Origin: DAOLCO01 sp964612555
Lineage (GTDB): Bacteria; Bdellovibrionota_C; UBA2361; SZUA-149; DAOLCO01
DNA: 64,000 bases
Reading direction: 5' to 3'
Assembly: GCA_964612555.1 (NCBI GenBank)
Contig: CAZTBW010000003.1
Location: 1 to 64,000 of the forward strand
Of the stretch, positions 24,722 to 33,809 are shown piece after piece; the stretch's first letter is position 1; each line of letters opens with the position of its first letter. The notes under the pieces were generated by a model. The model had not been told where the DNA came from and made no database searches. It saw only the letters and a list, made by a program, of their open reading frames with translations. A program made the translations under genes and the position numbers.

Positions 24722-24906
24722 AATGAAATTATCCTAAACTTATTCGAACCAAAAAGGTGTTCTATTAAAAATAATAAATCAGACAACCCATCCAGCTCAC
24801 AAAAAACATGACTTGGGCAGATTGCCATTTAAAAACCACTCAAGAATCTGCAAACCACTCTAGAGTCCCAGTACTTTTTAAGAATCTCAGTACTTTAGAT
24901 ACAACA

Positions 24907-24980
24907 TGCCTCCGAGAGGATTCGAACCTCTGACCCCAGGTTTAGGAAACCTGTGCTCTATCCTACTGAGCTACGAAGGC
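24907..24980 (-). tRNA. tRNA-Arg (anticodon CCT)
   Basis: The minus strand folds as a full cloverleaf of 74 bases: acceptor GCCTTCG/CGGAGGC, D arm with AGCTCAGTAGGATAGAGC, anticodon stem CAGGT/ACCTG with loop TTCCTAA, and T arm with GGTTCGAATCC. Anticodon CCT reads AGG, so it charges arginine. The discriminator base is A and the CCA end is not encoded. Confidence 0.97.
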
Positions 24981-25093
24981 AAATTACGTAATGATATTTA
25001 TACCTTATCAATATTTTCCCGCAACATCCCTCGTGCAGGAAGTATAATTGCATATAACATCCTGAAAAGAAAGGACTTTTTTATGAGATATTT

Positions 25094-25918
25094 TTATTTC
25101 TTATCAAGCCACGCAAGCAAGGGTTTGAGGCTTTCATTAATTCTGAAACCTGGTTTTTCTCCCTTATCAGGCTTTAAAAGAGGCAGAGGGTCAACCGCAA
25201 CCGCTCTTCCCTTCGGATCCTGTGAACGTACTTCAAAATGAAGATGAGGACCTTTCGCATGACCTGTTTCCCCTACTTCTGCAATCCTCTGCCCCCTCCT
25301 GATGCGCTCACCCTTTTTCACATGATTTCTTTTGTTATGAGCGTAGACGCTTATAAGATTATCGTCACCCTTGATGATAACAAGGTTTCCGTATCCGCGA
25401 AGTTCCGAACCTGAATAGGCAACTATCCCTGAGTGAGATGCAAGAATGGACGTACCGGAAGGTGCTGCAATGTCCAGCCCATCATGAAAAGATCTTCCCC
25501 GTGGTCCAAACTTTGAAACAATCCTTGCCGGTTGCCCGATAGGCCATAACAGACGTCCCCCCTGATACTCAAGGTACTGCCCTCTCCCACCCTGTGAGCT
25601 GCCGGGAGGAGAGGTGCCACGAAGTGAAGCCTGAAGCAGTTGCGGGTTTTTCTCCTCTGAACCATAACCCACAAGCAGTTGATAACCGACCTTAAGTGTG
25701 CGTGCATTGCTCAAGCCATTAAGTAAAAGAATCTGATCAGGACTCGTTTGGTATCTGCTACTGATTCCAAGTAAAGTCTCACCTTTGGTGATTACGTGAT
25801 ATACAGGTTTTCGGGGACTCGATGTGCGAGCCGCATAGCCACCCACAGAGGAACAGGCTTCCAGACCTGCAAGAAAAAAAAGCAAAACAAAAAAATTGCT
25901 TACACCTGTTGTTTTCAT
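25094..25918 (-). CDS. LysM and M23 peptidase lipoprotein (NlpD-like)
   Basis: A 274-residue envelope lipoprotein with signal peptide and lipobox LEAC (Cys22). A LysM domain at about 40-85 (YHVITKGETLLGISSRY, LKVGYQLLVG) binds peptidoglycan. The M23 domain covers about 130-245: FHDGLDIAAPSG, GYGNLVIIKG, YAHN and HLHFEVR, the zinc ligands being His and Asp in HDGLD and the HLH pair. Because these ligands are intact, it may be an active endopeptidase rather than a pure amidase activator such as E. coli NlpD. Upstream are three 17-base repeats and no clear ribosome site. Confidence 0.9.
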   Translation of the reverse strand: MKTTGVSNFFVLLFFLAGLEACSSVGGYAARTSSPRKPVYHVITKGETLLGISSRYQTSPDQILLLNGLSNARTLKVGYQLLVGYGSEEKNPQLLQASLRGTSPPGSSQGGRGQYLEYQGGRLLWPIGQPARIVSKFGPRGRSFHDGLDIAAPSGTSILASHSGIVAYSGSELRGYGNLVIIKGDDNLISVYAHNKRNHVKKGERIRRGQRIAEVGETGHAKGPHLHFEVRSQDPKGRAVAVDPLPLLKPDKGEKPGFRINESLKPLLAWLDKK

Positions 25919-25969
25919 AGTTACTGAAATTACACGGCTACTGAAATTATACAGTTACAAAAATTATAA
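25919..25969. repeat. Three imperfect 17-base tandem repeats upstream of the M23 lipoprotein gene
   Basis: Units AGTTACTGAAATTACAC, GGCTACTGAAATTATAC and AGTTACAAAAATTATAA lie end to end directly before the minus-strand ATG, where the ribosome site should be. They may be an operator, an AT-rich translation enhancer or slippage debris. Confidence 0.7.
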
Positions 25970-26136
25970 GTTTAGAAGAATTATCAAATACCTGATCAGT
26001 GCATTTTGATCTATATCTTGCCGGTTGACAATATAACTTTATAGGAATGAACGTACATTCAGTCGGTTTTGTAAACTTTTTTTTAGTTAAAGTTTGCAAA
26101 GCTCTTACCTGCACGCCTCAAATCGAGATCTCTCAG

Positions 26137-26637
26137 CTACTGATTTTTATTTTGAATTATTGATTTAATGAGCTCAGGTTTATTACCTCTAATGATGGTT
26201 GCACCATTTATTCTGGTAATTGGAATTGCACCCTTACCTAATTTTGCATATTCTTTTTTTCCTGTTTCTGACTCTTCTATGTCATAACTGGTAAAAGAAA
26301 TATTTTCTTCACTGAGAGTTTTTTCAAGTTTTCTACAGTGCCCACAGTAACTGGCAACGAACAATTCAACACGTGAGAGTGTCTCCGTGTGAGAAGAGCT
26401 TACATCCGGTTTAGAAGAGGAGCTTTTTTCAGCATTGGAACCTGAAACTTTACTGATCTCAGGAAAATCTGATTGATCTGAAGCAGCAGATCTATACTGC
26501 TCAGGAATCTTGCTCTGAGAATCAACATAATGAACCTTGCCTTCACTGTCTTCATACTTGAAAATTTCCGCATTCAGGGAACAAGGGAGGAAGTTCAAGG
26601 AAATAACAAAAAAGAGAGCGTAATATTTTTTATTCAT
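26137..26637 (-). CDS. Exported glutaredoxin-like protein with DUF4124 domain
   Basis: A 166-residue protein with an N-terminal signal peptide (hydrophobic 5-22, ending near LNA). Residues 24-55 are a DUF4124 module (IFKYEDSEGKVHYVDS). After a Ser-rich linker, a glutaredoxin fold occupies about 88-166 with active site YCGHC, the cis-Pro loop GAIPITRING and IIRGNK. It probably acts as a periplasmic disulfide reductase or exchanger. The same DUF4124 plus catalytic domain layout is used by the lytic transglycosylase at 33810. Confidence 0.85.
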   Translation of the reverse strand: MNKKYYALFFVISLNFLPCSLNAEIFKYEDSEGKVHYVDSQSKIPEQYRSAASDQSDFPEISKVSGSNAEKSSSSKPDVSSSHTETLSRVELFVASYCGHCRKLEKTLSEENISFTSYDIEESETGKKEYAKLGKGAIPITRINGATIIRGNKPELIKSIIQNKNQ

Positions 26638-26731
26638 AGAGAAGTGGAATTTAGATAAAGTTAAAAGAATACAGTACTAATTATATGCTTAAAATTTGCT
26701 TTTGACCAGCAGATTCTTTCCTGAAGTCTGC

Positions 26732-27688
26732 TTATTCATAGCTCAGTACCCTTATATGGGGCATAAAGGTGCCCCCGGGTATTTGATATACCGGTCTGCC
26801 AATAGCAATATCAAATTCGACTGATTCACCGGGTGAAAAGATCTTCTCTGCAAAGAACAGCTCTTCTTCAGCAGGTTTTTTAGGTTCCTGATCATCAGGC
26901 AGAGAGGGCAATTTCCCATCTGAAACCCAGAACAGTCCAAATGCGAGACGCACTGAGGAGAGTTCATGAGTTGTCGTATTAGTAAGAACTCCCTTTACCT
27001 TGATTTTTTTAGGACAAGGAGCTTTTTCACAGGGGATATCGTCCTCATGTACCTCGACCCTGTTAATGGTAAGTGCTTTTGCCGTAGTCTTTCTGTTACC
27101 TGAGATATCAGGGAAAGCCGGTTTTCGTGGTTCCGGAGGAAGAAGATCAGGAGAGCTGCTTTGTATATCAACTTCATTGTCGGTCTTTTTTTCCTGTACC
27201 TCGGGCGGAGTAATTGAAAGAGTCTTATCAGTACCCGTTTCAAAAATGTCATTCATGGAGATCTTCTCAGTGAACACTTTTTTCCCTTCTTCACCCCAGA
27301 ACACTTTGATTTGAAATTCGGTCAGGATTCCGGACTCAAGCGAGTACTCAAGTTGAATTCGCTCCCCTCTTCCAAGCTTTGTTTTGCTTACAACATCAGA
27401 TAGCACCATGTACTGTTCTTCGATTACGGCTCCTTCTTTCAAGCCAAGCACTCCAACTACCGTGTCACGGGCAGACAGGTCATGTAAGACCTCAATCTGA
27501 ATTTTCAGTAATATTGTTTTCTCAATGATATACGCATTGGCAAGTGAAACATTGAGAGGAGCCTGGGGGCTGCCGGACATTTCCCGGGGGTTGTCTATTG
27601 TTCTAAAGACACTACGAGTAAATACACTGCAAGAGCTCAGGGAAAAGATTGTGAAAACAAGAATAAAAGATAAAACCGAATCTTTCAC
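26732..27688 (-). CDS. Lipoprotein of unknown function
   Basis: No domain recognised. The reading frame is open from a TTG at 27793 inside the upstream gene, but a GTG at 27688 gives a standard lipoprotein signal peptide (KDSVLSFILVFTIFSLSSC) and is preferred, making about 318 residues. The lipobox is LSSC. The mature part has two beta-rich regions, about 40-140 and 210-318, joined by a Pro/Ser-rich linker (PPEVQEKKTD, LLPPEPRKPAFP), with PCEKAPCPKK as an odd double-Cys motif. Cotranscribed with the 27735 lipoprotein gene. Envelope role likely. Confidence 0.65.
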   Translation of the reverse strand: MKDSVLSFILVFTIFSLSSCSVFTRSVFRTIDNPREMSGSPQAPLNVSLANAYIIEKTILLKIQIEVLHDLSARDTVVGVLGLKEGAVIEEQYMVLSDVVSKTKLGRGERIQLEYSLESGILTEFQIKVFWGEEGKKVFTEKISMNDIFETGTDKTLSITPPEVQEKKTDNEVDIQSSSPDLLPPEPRKPAFPDISGNRKTTAKALTINRVEVHEDDIPCEKAPCPKKIKVKGVLTNTTTHELSSVRLAFGLFWVSDGKLPSLPDDQEPKKPAEEELFFAEKIFSPGESVEFDIAIGRPVYQIPGGTFMPHIRVLSYE

Positions 27689-27734
27689 TGCGGTCTTTGA
27701 AGCAGTCTTTGAAAGGGAAAATTGAGAGTGTTTT

Positions 27735-28205
27735 TTAAGGAAGTTCAATTTCTTCAGAGGTACTCCCGCCGCCAATATCTTTACTGCTGCCAATATCCAT
27801 CTTTACAATTTGCCAACCTCCTCCCTTTACAGAATACTTCCATGTAATCTGATCAAGATGCGATTCAATCATATATCGGGGCGCAGAAAATGTTTTTACC
27901 TGTAGTATAACATAAGCTTTGTTTGCTTCTTCCTCAAAGTCAATCTGTTCAACATCAACTTCTTTAACCTTCAGGTTCTTGTAGAACTTGTGCATTTGCT
28001 GCACAGAATCAATTGAAATTTTATTGGAAAACATGGGAGCCAACTCTTCAAAAGCGACCCAGCGATATGCCCGGGTGACTTTCGGCATCAGGGCATACAA
28101 CTCTGTTTTCCTGTCCTCCTCAGTGGCAATTGATCTTTGAAAAGTAGAACAGGAAGAAATAAGAAGTATAGAAAGAACAGAAAATACCAATATATATCTA
28201 GTCAA
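27735..28205 (-). CDS. Lipoprotein of unknown function
   Basis: A 156-residue lipoprotein: signal peptide with lipobox ISSC, then an alpha/beta domain with LYALMPKVTRAYRWVAFEEL and a C-terminal strand pattern (AYVILQVKTF, ITWKYSVKGGGWQIVKMD) resembling an NTF2-like or lumazine-type fold that cannot be assigned by eye. Start is TTG, with AGGA seven bases upstream. It lies between the single-pass protein at 28241 and the larger lipoprotein at 26732 on the same strand. Confidence 0.68.
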   Translation of the reverse strand: MTRYILVFSVLSILLISSCSTFQRSIATEEDRKTELYALMPKVTRAYRWVAFEELAPMFSNKISIDSVQQMHKFYKNLKVKEVDVEQIDFEEEANKAYVILQVKTFSAPRYMIESHLDQITWKYSVKGGGWQIVKMDIGSSKDIGGGSTSEEIELP

Positions 28206-28240
28206 AATAAAATCCTGTATTATTACATTAATAGTTGTAA

Positions 28241-28582
28241 TTAATCTTGATTAAGCACTGACTGAATCAGGGAATCAAGTTGTCCCCGTTTTTCACCAGA
28301 GGTATCATCCACAGGTTTTTGACTTGCAGTTCTCTTCTCTGGAGTTTTCTTACTGGTAGTAGTGTTTCTGCCTTTGGAAGAAGTCTCTGAAGGAACTCTT
28401 AGAGACTCAGCATTTAGGGACCCGGCATAAGTTCTCAATTGCTCAATCTTTGTGGAGACATAGTTCCCCACTCCCCCGTACTCCCTCCCAAGAGGATAGG
28501 CTCCAAGAAGCACAAGCGATACCCCGAAAATGATAATCATGAAGCGCTCAAATAATGAACCGCCCGTCCCTTTTTTTGCCAA
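28241..28582 (-). CDS. Small single-pass membrane protein of unknown function
   Basis: A 113-residue protein with one membrane helix near 12-30 (FMIIIFGVSLVLLGAYPLG) and a charged, Ser/Thr/Lys-rich tail ending in LDSLIQSVLNQD. Start is TTG, preceded by AAGGAG at about ten bases. First gene of a minus-strand run of small envelope genes. Function unknown. Confidence 0.6.
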   Translation of the reverse strand: MAKKGTGGSLFERFMIIIFGVSLVLLGAYPLGREYGGVGNYVSTKIEQLRTYAGSLNAESLRVPSETSSKGRNTTTSKKTPEKRTASQKPVDDTSGEKRGQLDSLIQSVLNQD

Positions 28583-28683
28583 AAGAATAAATCTCCTTAT
28601 ACTGAAGCAGAAAAATTAGTTCCGACACTAATGTGCCACCATAAATATAAAATGAACAGAATAAAATTTAAATAACTTATCAA

Positions 28684-29472
28684 ATGAATGCAATTTTAAT
28701 CACAGGGGCTTCCTCTGGTATTGGTCTCGAGTTTGCTCATGTATTATGTGAACAAACTACCATGCCTTTAATACTGCTTGCAAGAAGGCACGAAAGGTTA
28801 GTGGCACTGAAGGAGGCACTTTTAGAGCGTTTCCCTCAAAGAATCATTCACTGTATCTCAAAAGACCTCAGGGTTTCTGAACAAAGAGCTTCCCTTAAAA
28901 AAGAAATAGACTCTCTTGGACTCCGGATACACACTCTTGTAAATAACGCCGGTTATGGTTCCTATGGCTTGTTCCATGAGACTGATGCCGAGTGGCAGAG
29001 AAATATGATTCGCTTAAATTGTGAAGCCCTTGTTGATCTTACTCATTTGTTTCTTCCTGAAATGCTTGGAAACGGTTCCGGAGCAATTATAAATGTTTCT
29101 TCAATGGCTTCATTTCAGGGGCTTCCCTATTTGACTACCTATGCTGCGACCAAAGCTTTTGTGACCAGTTTCAGTCTTGGTCTTTCGGCTGAGCTTTCAG
29201 GAAAAGGTATCAGCGTTCAGGCACTTTGCCCGGGACCCGTGGCTACTGAATTTATAGATGTTGCAGGCTTCCCTGAAAAAATTTCCATCCTCCCCTCACT
29301 CTCTGCCAGAGAGGTTGCAGAGCTTTCTGTCAGAAAGCTTCCAGTGGGTCAGAGAGTGCTTATCCCGGGGTGGATGAACTTCTTTCTTGCACAACTAAAC
29401 CGTGTGTTTCCCAGAGCCTTTGCTTCCGATATTGCCCGATATGTGCTCTCAAACAAGTTTAAGATAGGTTAA
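28684..29472 (+). CDS. Short-chain dehydrogenase/reductase
   Basis: A 262-residue Rossmann oxidoreductase of the SDR family. The cofactor motif is TGASSGIG near residues 7-14, structural NNAGYG near 87-92, catalytic Ser in NVSSMASF (about 139) and YAATK (Tyr about 153, Lys 157). LCPGPVATEF follows. The C-terminal part resembles DltE/YqjQ-type SDRs that act on lipids or surface molecules, but the substrate cannot be stated. Divergent from the lipoprotein run. Confidence 0.92.
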   Translation: MNAILITGASSGIGLEFAHVLCEQTTMPLILLARRHERLVALKEALLERFPQRIIHCISKDLRVSEQRASLKKEIDSLGLRIHTLVNNAGYGSYGLFHETDAEWQRNMIRLNCEALVDLTHLFLPEMLGNGSGAIINVSSMASFQGLPYLTTYAATKAFVTSFSLGLSAELSGKGISVQALCPGPVATEFIDVAGFPEKISILPSLSAREVAELSVRKLPVGQRVLIPGWMNFFLAQLNRVFPRAFASDIARYVLSNKFKIG

Positions 29473-29554
29473 GATTAGCTTACTAGACTTCTCTACCTCT
29501 TAATGCTACAAGCTTGCGGTTTTATCCTGGCTTTTTTATTTGGGGGAACAGTCA

Positions 29555-31519
29555 ATGAGATCAGCAATATCAAATACCGGCGCTCAGCTTACCAGCCTGA
29601 GTGAAATACCTCACTGGAATACCCAGAACAGTCGCTCTCTTTATAATATAGAAAACTGGGGAGCCGGTTATTTTGATATCAATGACAAGGGGCATATTTC
29701 AGTTGCACCGGATGGTCCTGAAGGGGCAAAGATTGATCTGTACGAATTGGTACAAGCGGTACAGGAACGGGATATCGAGTTACCGGTGCTCTTTCGTTTT
29801 AATGGAATACTTCGACATCGTGTGAAATCGATTTATAATGCATTTCAAAATGCAATAAAAGAATTTGAATATAGCGGAACATATCACCCAACCTACCCGA
29901 TCAAGGTTAATCAGATGAGACAGGTTGTGGATGTTGTCAGAACAGCTTCTGAAGAAATCAGAATGGGTCTTGAAGTTGGTAGTAAACCGGAGCTTATTGC
30001 GGTACTTGGTATGGAGAGTGACCCTGGTTCTCTCCTCCTCTGTAATGGGTACAAGGACGAGAACTATATTGAACTTGCCCTGATGAGTAAGAAAGTTGGG
30101 CGTCGTCCAATCATAATTGTAGAAAAACTTTCAGAAGTAAAATTGATCTTGCGTGTTGCGGAGCGTTTGAATATTGAACCTGAAATAGGGCTTCGGTTAA
30201 AGCTTGCAGGAAAAGGTGCAGGCAGATGGGAACGCTCAGGCGGTGACCGGGCTAAGTTCGGACTTACGATTGGAGATATTGTAGAGTCGGTTAATCAGTT
30301 GCGCGAAAGTGGAAAACTCGACTGTCTAAGACTGATTCATTTTCATGCAGGAAGCCAGCTGACTACCATTTCGGCGCTTGCATCCTCTCTAAAAGAAGCA
30401 ACGCAGGTATATGTACAGCTCAGAAAAGAATGTCCTAACCTGACCATGCTTGATGTTGGTGGTGGACTTGGGGTGGACTATGACGGCTCAAAAACCAACT
30501 TTTCTTCATCAATGAATTACACCATAGAAGAATATGCAAGGGATGTGATTTGGGTTGTTGGTGATATCTGTAAAGAAGCAGAAGTCCCTGCCCCGGATAT
30601 TATTACGGAGTCAGGACGAGCTACTGTAGCGTATCACTCACTTCTGGTGTTCGATGTATTGGGTATTGCCAATACCTTTGCCCGCCCCTGTAACCCGGAT
30701 GAAGTGATTGCAGCAAGTGAAGAGTCCGTTGTGCACAATCTTGCAAGTCTTCTAAAAGATATATCACCAAAGAATTGTCAGGAAGCACTGCATGATGCAA
30801 TTGATTTACGGAATGAAACAAATCAAAAGTTTAATTTAGGGCTAATATCCATTCAAGATCGAGCGCTTGCTGAACAGTGCTATTGGTCAGTGCTTAATGC
30901 TGTTTGTAAACACTCGGCGCAGCTCAGCTATATCCCGGAGGATCTTGAAAAACTTCCTTCTGTTCTGACCGATACCTATTTCTGTAATCTTTCCATATTC
31001 CAGTCAATGCCGGATAGCTGGGCAATTCAGCAGATTTTCCCTATCACTCCCCTGCATCGACTGAATGAACAACCGACCGTGCCGGTAGTACTTGCCGATA
31101 TTACCTGTGATTCTGATGGGTCGATTGACCGTTTTGCCGATCTTCGTGATGTAAAACGCTATCTTCCTGCGCATGCCCTGCGTGAGGGAGATCACTATTT
31201 CTTTGTTACCTTTCTTGTAGGTGCATATCAGGAGATACTGGGGGACCTTCATAACCTTTTTGGTGATACGAATGCCGTGCATGTAGAGGTAGGGCTTGAT
31301 GGAAAACCTGAGTTCTCCAATGTAGTAAACGGGGATACGGTAGAAGAAGTCCTGAAATACGTTGAATTTGAAAAAGATGAGCTTTGCAGTTACTGGAGGG
31401 GCTCTCTCGAGCAAGCGGTATCCCGAGGGACTATTTCTGCATCTGAAAGTGGTGAGATGTATCGAAAATATCAGAGGGCATTTGACAGCTATACGTATCT
31501 GTCTCAGCCTGAAAAATAA
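29555..31519 (+). CDS. speA: Biosynthetic arginine decarboxylase
   Basis: PLP enzyme converting arginine to agmatine for polyamine synthesis. The 654-residue protein has WGAGYFDIN and LYELVQAVQERDIELPVLFRF, then the PLP lysine in YPIKVNQ, GLEVGSKPEL, LRLIHFHAGSQL, DVGGGLGVDYDG and TESGRA, with the SpeA-specific C terminus (GAYQEILGDLHNLFGDTNAVHV). Size is normal. The frame is open from a TTG at 29540, but the ATG at 29555 follows GGGGGAA at a good distance and is preferred. No agmatinase or agmatine deiminase gene is adjacent. Confidence 0.96.
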   Translation: MRSAISNTGAQLTSLSEIPHWNTQNSRSLYNIENWGAGYFDINDKGHISVAPDGPEGAKIDLYELVQAVQERDIELPVLFRFNGILRHRVKSIYNAFQNAIKEFEYSGTYHPTYPIKVNQMRQVVDVVRTASEEIRMGLEVGSKPELIAVLGMESDPGSLLLCNGYKDENYIELALMSKKVGRRPIIIVEKLSEVKLILRVAERLNIEPEIGLRLKLAGKGAGRWERSGGDRAKFGLTIGDIVESVNQLRESGKLDCLRLIHFHAGSQLTTISALASSLKEATQVYVQLRKECPNLTMLDVGGGLGVDYDGSKTNFSSSMNYTIEEYARDVIWVVGDICKEAEVPAPDIITESGRATVAYHSLLVFDVLGIANTFARPCNPDEVIAASEESVVHNLASLLKDISPKNCQEALHDAIDLRNETNQKFNLGLISIQDRALAEQCYWSVLNAVCKHSAQLSYIPEDLEKLPSVLTDTYFCNLSIFQSMPDSWAIQQIFPITPLHRLNEQPTVPVVLADITCDSDGSIDRFADLRDVKRYLPAHALREGDHYFFVTFLVGAYQEILGDLHNLFGDTNAVHVEVGLDGKPEFSNVVNGDTVEEVLKYVEFEKDELCSYWRGSLEQAVSRGTISASESGEMYRKYQRAFDSYTYLSQPEK

Positions 31520-31573
31520 ACTACTGATATTATTCATTTTTACCACCGAAAGAAGCTGAGATGATCTTCTTTT

Positions 31574-32476
31574 ATGATGAAAAATATATTTAATAAACTG
31601 CTTGATGCGGTTGTTTCCTTATTAACGAAACCCGGTTCCCCCGTGCATGGGGCGGATGCTCCAAATATAGCTGCCCTTAAAGAATCCCTCAGGGCTTCGG
31701 ATGTAATACTGGTCAGTGGGACTTCCAGAATATCTCATGTGGTGAAGGTGCTTACCGTTTCTCCTTGGTCTCATGTAGTGCTTTATGTTGGTGACAGGAG
31801 AGAATTGCTGACGGCGGAGGAGAAAAGTGAATGGACTCATCTGTTTGGGGAAGAGTCTCTTAAACATCTTGTAATTGATGCCGACCCACTTCACAAGGTG
31901 CATCTTCGCCCTCTTGATGATTACCACAAATATATGCTCAGACATTGCAGACCGGATGCACTCACTAAAGAAGATAGAAAAAAAGTAGTAGATCATGCTC
32001 TGGGGCAGTTAAAAAAACACTATGATGTTGGACATATTATTCGACTCATGTTTTTCTTTGCCACTCCCTGGGAGCTTTTTCCTCAAGGAGTCAGGCGTTT
32101 TGTGACTGATTTTTCTCTTTCAGAGCAGGATACGATCTGTTCCCGGGTACTTGCCGAGGCATTTGAATCAGTCGGGTATCCCATCAGACCGACCTATATT
32201 CAGTACGGTCAGGGGAGTCTGTCTCGTGGGGCGCTTCGTATTACAAAGGGGCTCAGGCATCGGGGTAAAACCGCATTTCGACTTCTGAGGGGTGGTAAGG
32301 TTGGCTCTGCCATAAGCCGACTTACTGATGAAAGGTACACCGAAATCCATCTTCGGGGTTCACGGCACGTGACTCCTGCTGATTACGATTTGTCCCGATT
32401 TTTTTCCATTCAGAAGTGTCAGGAAGACCTGAACATTGAATATTGGAACGCACAAACTACCTGTGCTATTGATTAG
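31574..32476 (+). CDS. YiiX/YebB-like permuted NlpC/P60 amidase
   Basis: A 300-residue protein with a circularly permuted papain-like fold. The sequence ASDVILVSGTSRISHVVKVL followed by SPWSHVVLYVGD (catalytic His) near 40-72, and DTICSRVLAEAF with the catalytic Cys near residue 195, matches the YiiX/YebB group. These are thought to hydrolyse peptidoglycan peptides or lipids; the actual substrate is unknown. A His-rich surface segment and a basic C-terminal region (TKGLRHRGKTAFRLLRGGK) are extra. A lipoprotein gene follows after five bases. Confidence 0.82.
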   Translation: MMKNIFNKLLDAVVSLLTKPGSPVHGADAPNIAALKESLRASDVILVSGTSRISHVVKVLTVSPWSHVVLYVGDRRELLTAEEKSEWTHLFGEESLKHLVIDADPLHKVHLRPLDDYHKYMLRHCRPDALTKEDRKKVVDHALGQLKKHYDVGHIIRLMFFFATPWELFPQGVRRFVTDFSLSEQDTICSRVLAEAFESVGYPIRPTYIQYGQGSLSRGALRITKGLRHRGKTAFRLLRGGKVGSAISRLTDERYTEIHLRGSRHVTPADYDLSRFFSIQKCQEDLNIEYWNAQTTCAID

Positions 32477-32481
32477 GTATT

Positions 32482-33135
32482 ATGTACTTCAGTTCTCACA
32501 TACCCCTTAAAAAGCATTTTCTGCTTACTGGTTTATTCCTGACACTTTGTTCATGCCATGCTTCTGTCAGGATGTCTGATGAAGCGCTTACAGAAGCGGA
32601 TTTTTTACGTGCGGTAGAAGATACAATATTGATTACCAAAGAGACTATTTCAGTGTGCGGTGAGGCATTTAAGACCCATCAGGATGCTCTGTCTGAAACT
32701 ACAGTGGTGAGTAGTGAGAGTATGAACTTACTTGTCATTGTAGAGAAATGCAGGCACACTTCGCATCTTTTAAGAGAACGAATCAACCCCCTTCGCAGTG
32801 GTGCACGATTTTTTTTCGGGGAACAGAAAAAGTTAATCTCACAATTAAAGGAAGATTCCCGGCAGACGGAAATAAAAGAAAAGCTGAACCACGTAATCAG
32901 AAATTATGCCTCTCTCATAGCCTCTATTAGGATCGGTTCAGAAGAAGCACAAATTTTTCTTACACCCCTTCAGGTGCACTCAAAATATATATCGGAACAG
33001 GGTCTCCCTGAAAATAAAGACCTTATTGAAGAAGAGAAAAAGTACGTAGATAAAGTTTACAAGATCTTTGAAGAAGAGCTCTCAATTACTCTAAATGAGA
33101 GCAAACGGCTCAATGAAACACTTATGTCTTTTTAG
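32482..33135 (+). CDS. Lipoprotein of unknown function
   Basis: A 217-residue protein with a signal peptide (LTGLFLTLCSC) whose LCSC is a lipobox. The mature part is almost entirely helical and charged, with no recognisable domain. It lies five bases after the YiiX-like gene, so they are likely one unit and may act together at the envelope; that is inference from spacing. Confidence 0.65.
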   Translation: MYFSSHIPLKKHFLLTGLFLTLCSCHASVRMSDEALTEADFLRAVEDTILITKETISVCGEAFKTHQDALSETTVVSSESMNLLVIVEKCRHTSHLLRERINPLRSGARFFFGEQKKLISQLKEDSRQTEIKEKLNHVIRNYASLIASIRIGSEEAQIFLTPLQVHSKYISEQGLPENKDLIEEEKKYVDKVYKIFEEELSITLNESKRLNETLMSF

Positions 33136-33150
33136 GCATCCCAATTTCCC

Positions 33151-33184
33151 TATCCGCGTTTATCTGCGTCCATCTGCGGTTTAA
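33151..33184. repeat. Short internally repetitive element (three ~10-base units)
   Basis: ATCCGCGTTT, ATCTGCGTCC and ATCTGCGGTT follow each other without a gap between the stop of the lipoprotein gene and that of pgsA. A motif of this kind recurs in intergenic DNA of several unrelated bacteria as far as I recall; its role is unknown. Confidence 0.55.
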
Positions 33185-33190
33185 ATACCG

Positions 33191-33778
33191 TCACTGAAAA
33201 AGCTTACGTAAGTGAATTGCGTACTGTACGCCTGATATTACTGAGAGAATCATGGCAATCCAGAGAAACGCCATGCCTGAATAATGAAAATCAACAAGAT
33301 ACCCAAAGATTTCATGGGTTTCTTTAAGCAGCAGGCTTACAATAGCAATAAACGTCCAGGCTGTTTTGTGTTTTGCAAGATTTGATGCCGGTACGACTAT
33401 ATTCTGCACAGCAGCAAGTGAGCGAAGCCCTGTAACCATAAATTCCCTGCCGAGAAGAACTACAACCATCCAGGCAGGAACTCGTGGTTCAAATGGTACC
33501 GCAGCAAGCATCACCAGAGCTGCCATGACCAGAATCTTGTCAGCGAGGGGGTCAAGCAGTGTTCCGAGAATGCTTTCTGCTTTGTAAATTCTTGCAATAT
33601 ATCCATCAAGCCAGTCTGTAAAACTTGCGACCACAAAAAGAAGCATTGCCCAGATACCCATGCTCGGGGTTGGGTCAATAAGGAGGAGAACAAAAACAGG
33701 CACCGCAAGAAATCTGAGGAGAGTGAGAAGATTGGGTATTTTCTTACCGATTCGGATATGTGTTGAACGAATTTTCAT
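33191..33778 (-). CDS. pgsA: CDP-diacylglycerol--glycerol-3-phosphate 3-phosphatidyltransferase
   Basis: Makes phosphatidylglycerophosphate from CDP-diacylglycerol in the inner membrane. The 195-residue polytopic protein has the CDP-alcohol phosphotransferase motif as DWLDGYIAR followed by GTLLDPLADK. It starts with the typical IPNLLTLLRFLAVPVFVLLL. cdsA, which makes its substrate, is also in this window (57599). Convergent with the preceding lipoprotein gene. Confidence 0.94.
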   Translation of the reverse strand: MKIRSTHIRIGKKIPNLLTLLRFLAVPVFVLLLIDPTPSMGIWAMLLFVVASFTDWLDGYIARIYKAESILGTLLDPLADKILVMAALVMLAAVPFEPRVPAWMVVVLLGREFMVTGLRSLAAVQNIVVPASNLAKHKTAWTFIAIVSLLLKETHEIFGYLVDFHYSGMAFLWIAMILSVISGVQYAIHLRKLFQ

Positions 33779-33809
33779 GGTACACTTTCGATGGGTAGAC
33801 AGTCGAGTG

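Noticed and set aside
33151..33184. CRISPR-like repeat array
   Set aside because: Three degenerate ten-base units without spacers are not an array, and no cas gene is present in the window.
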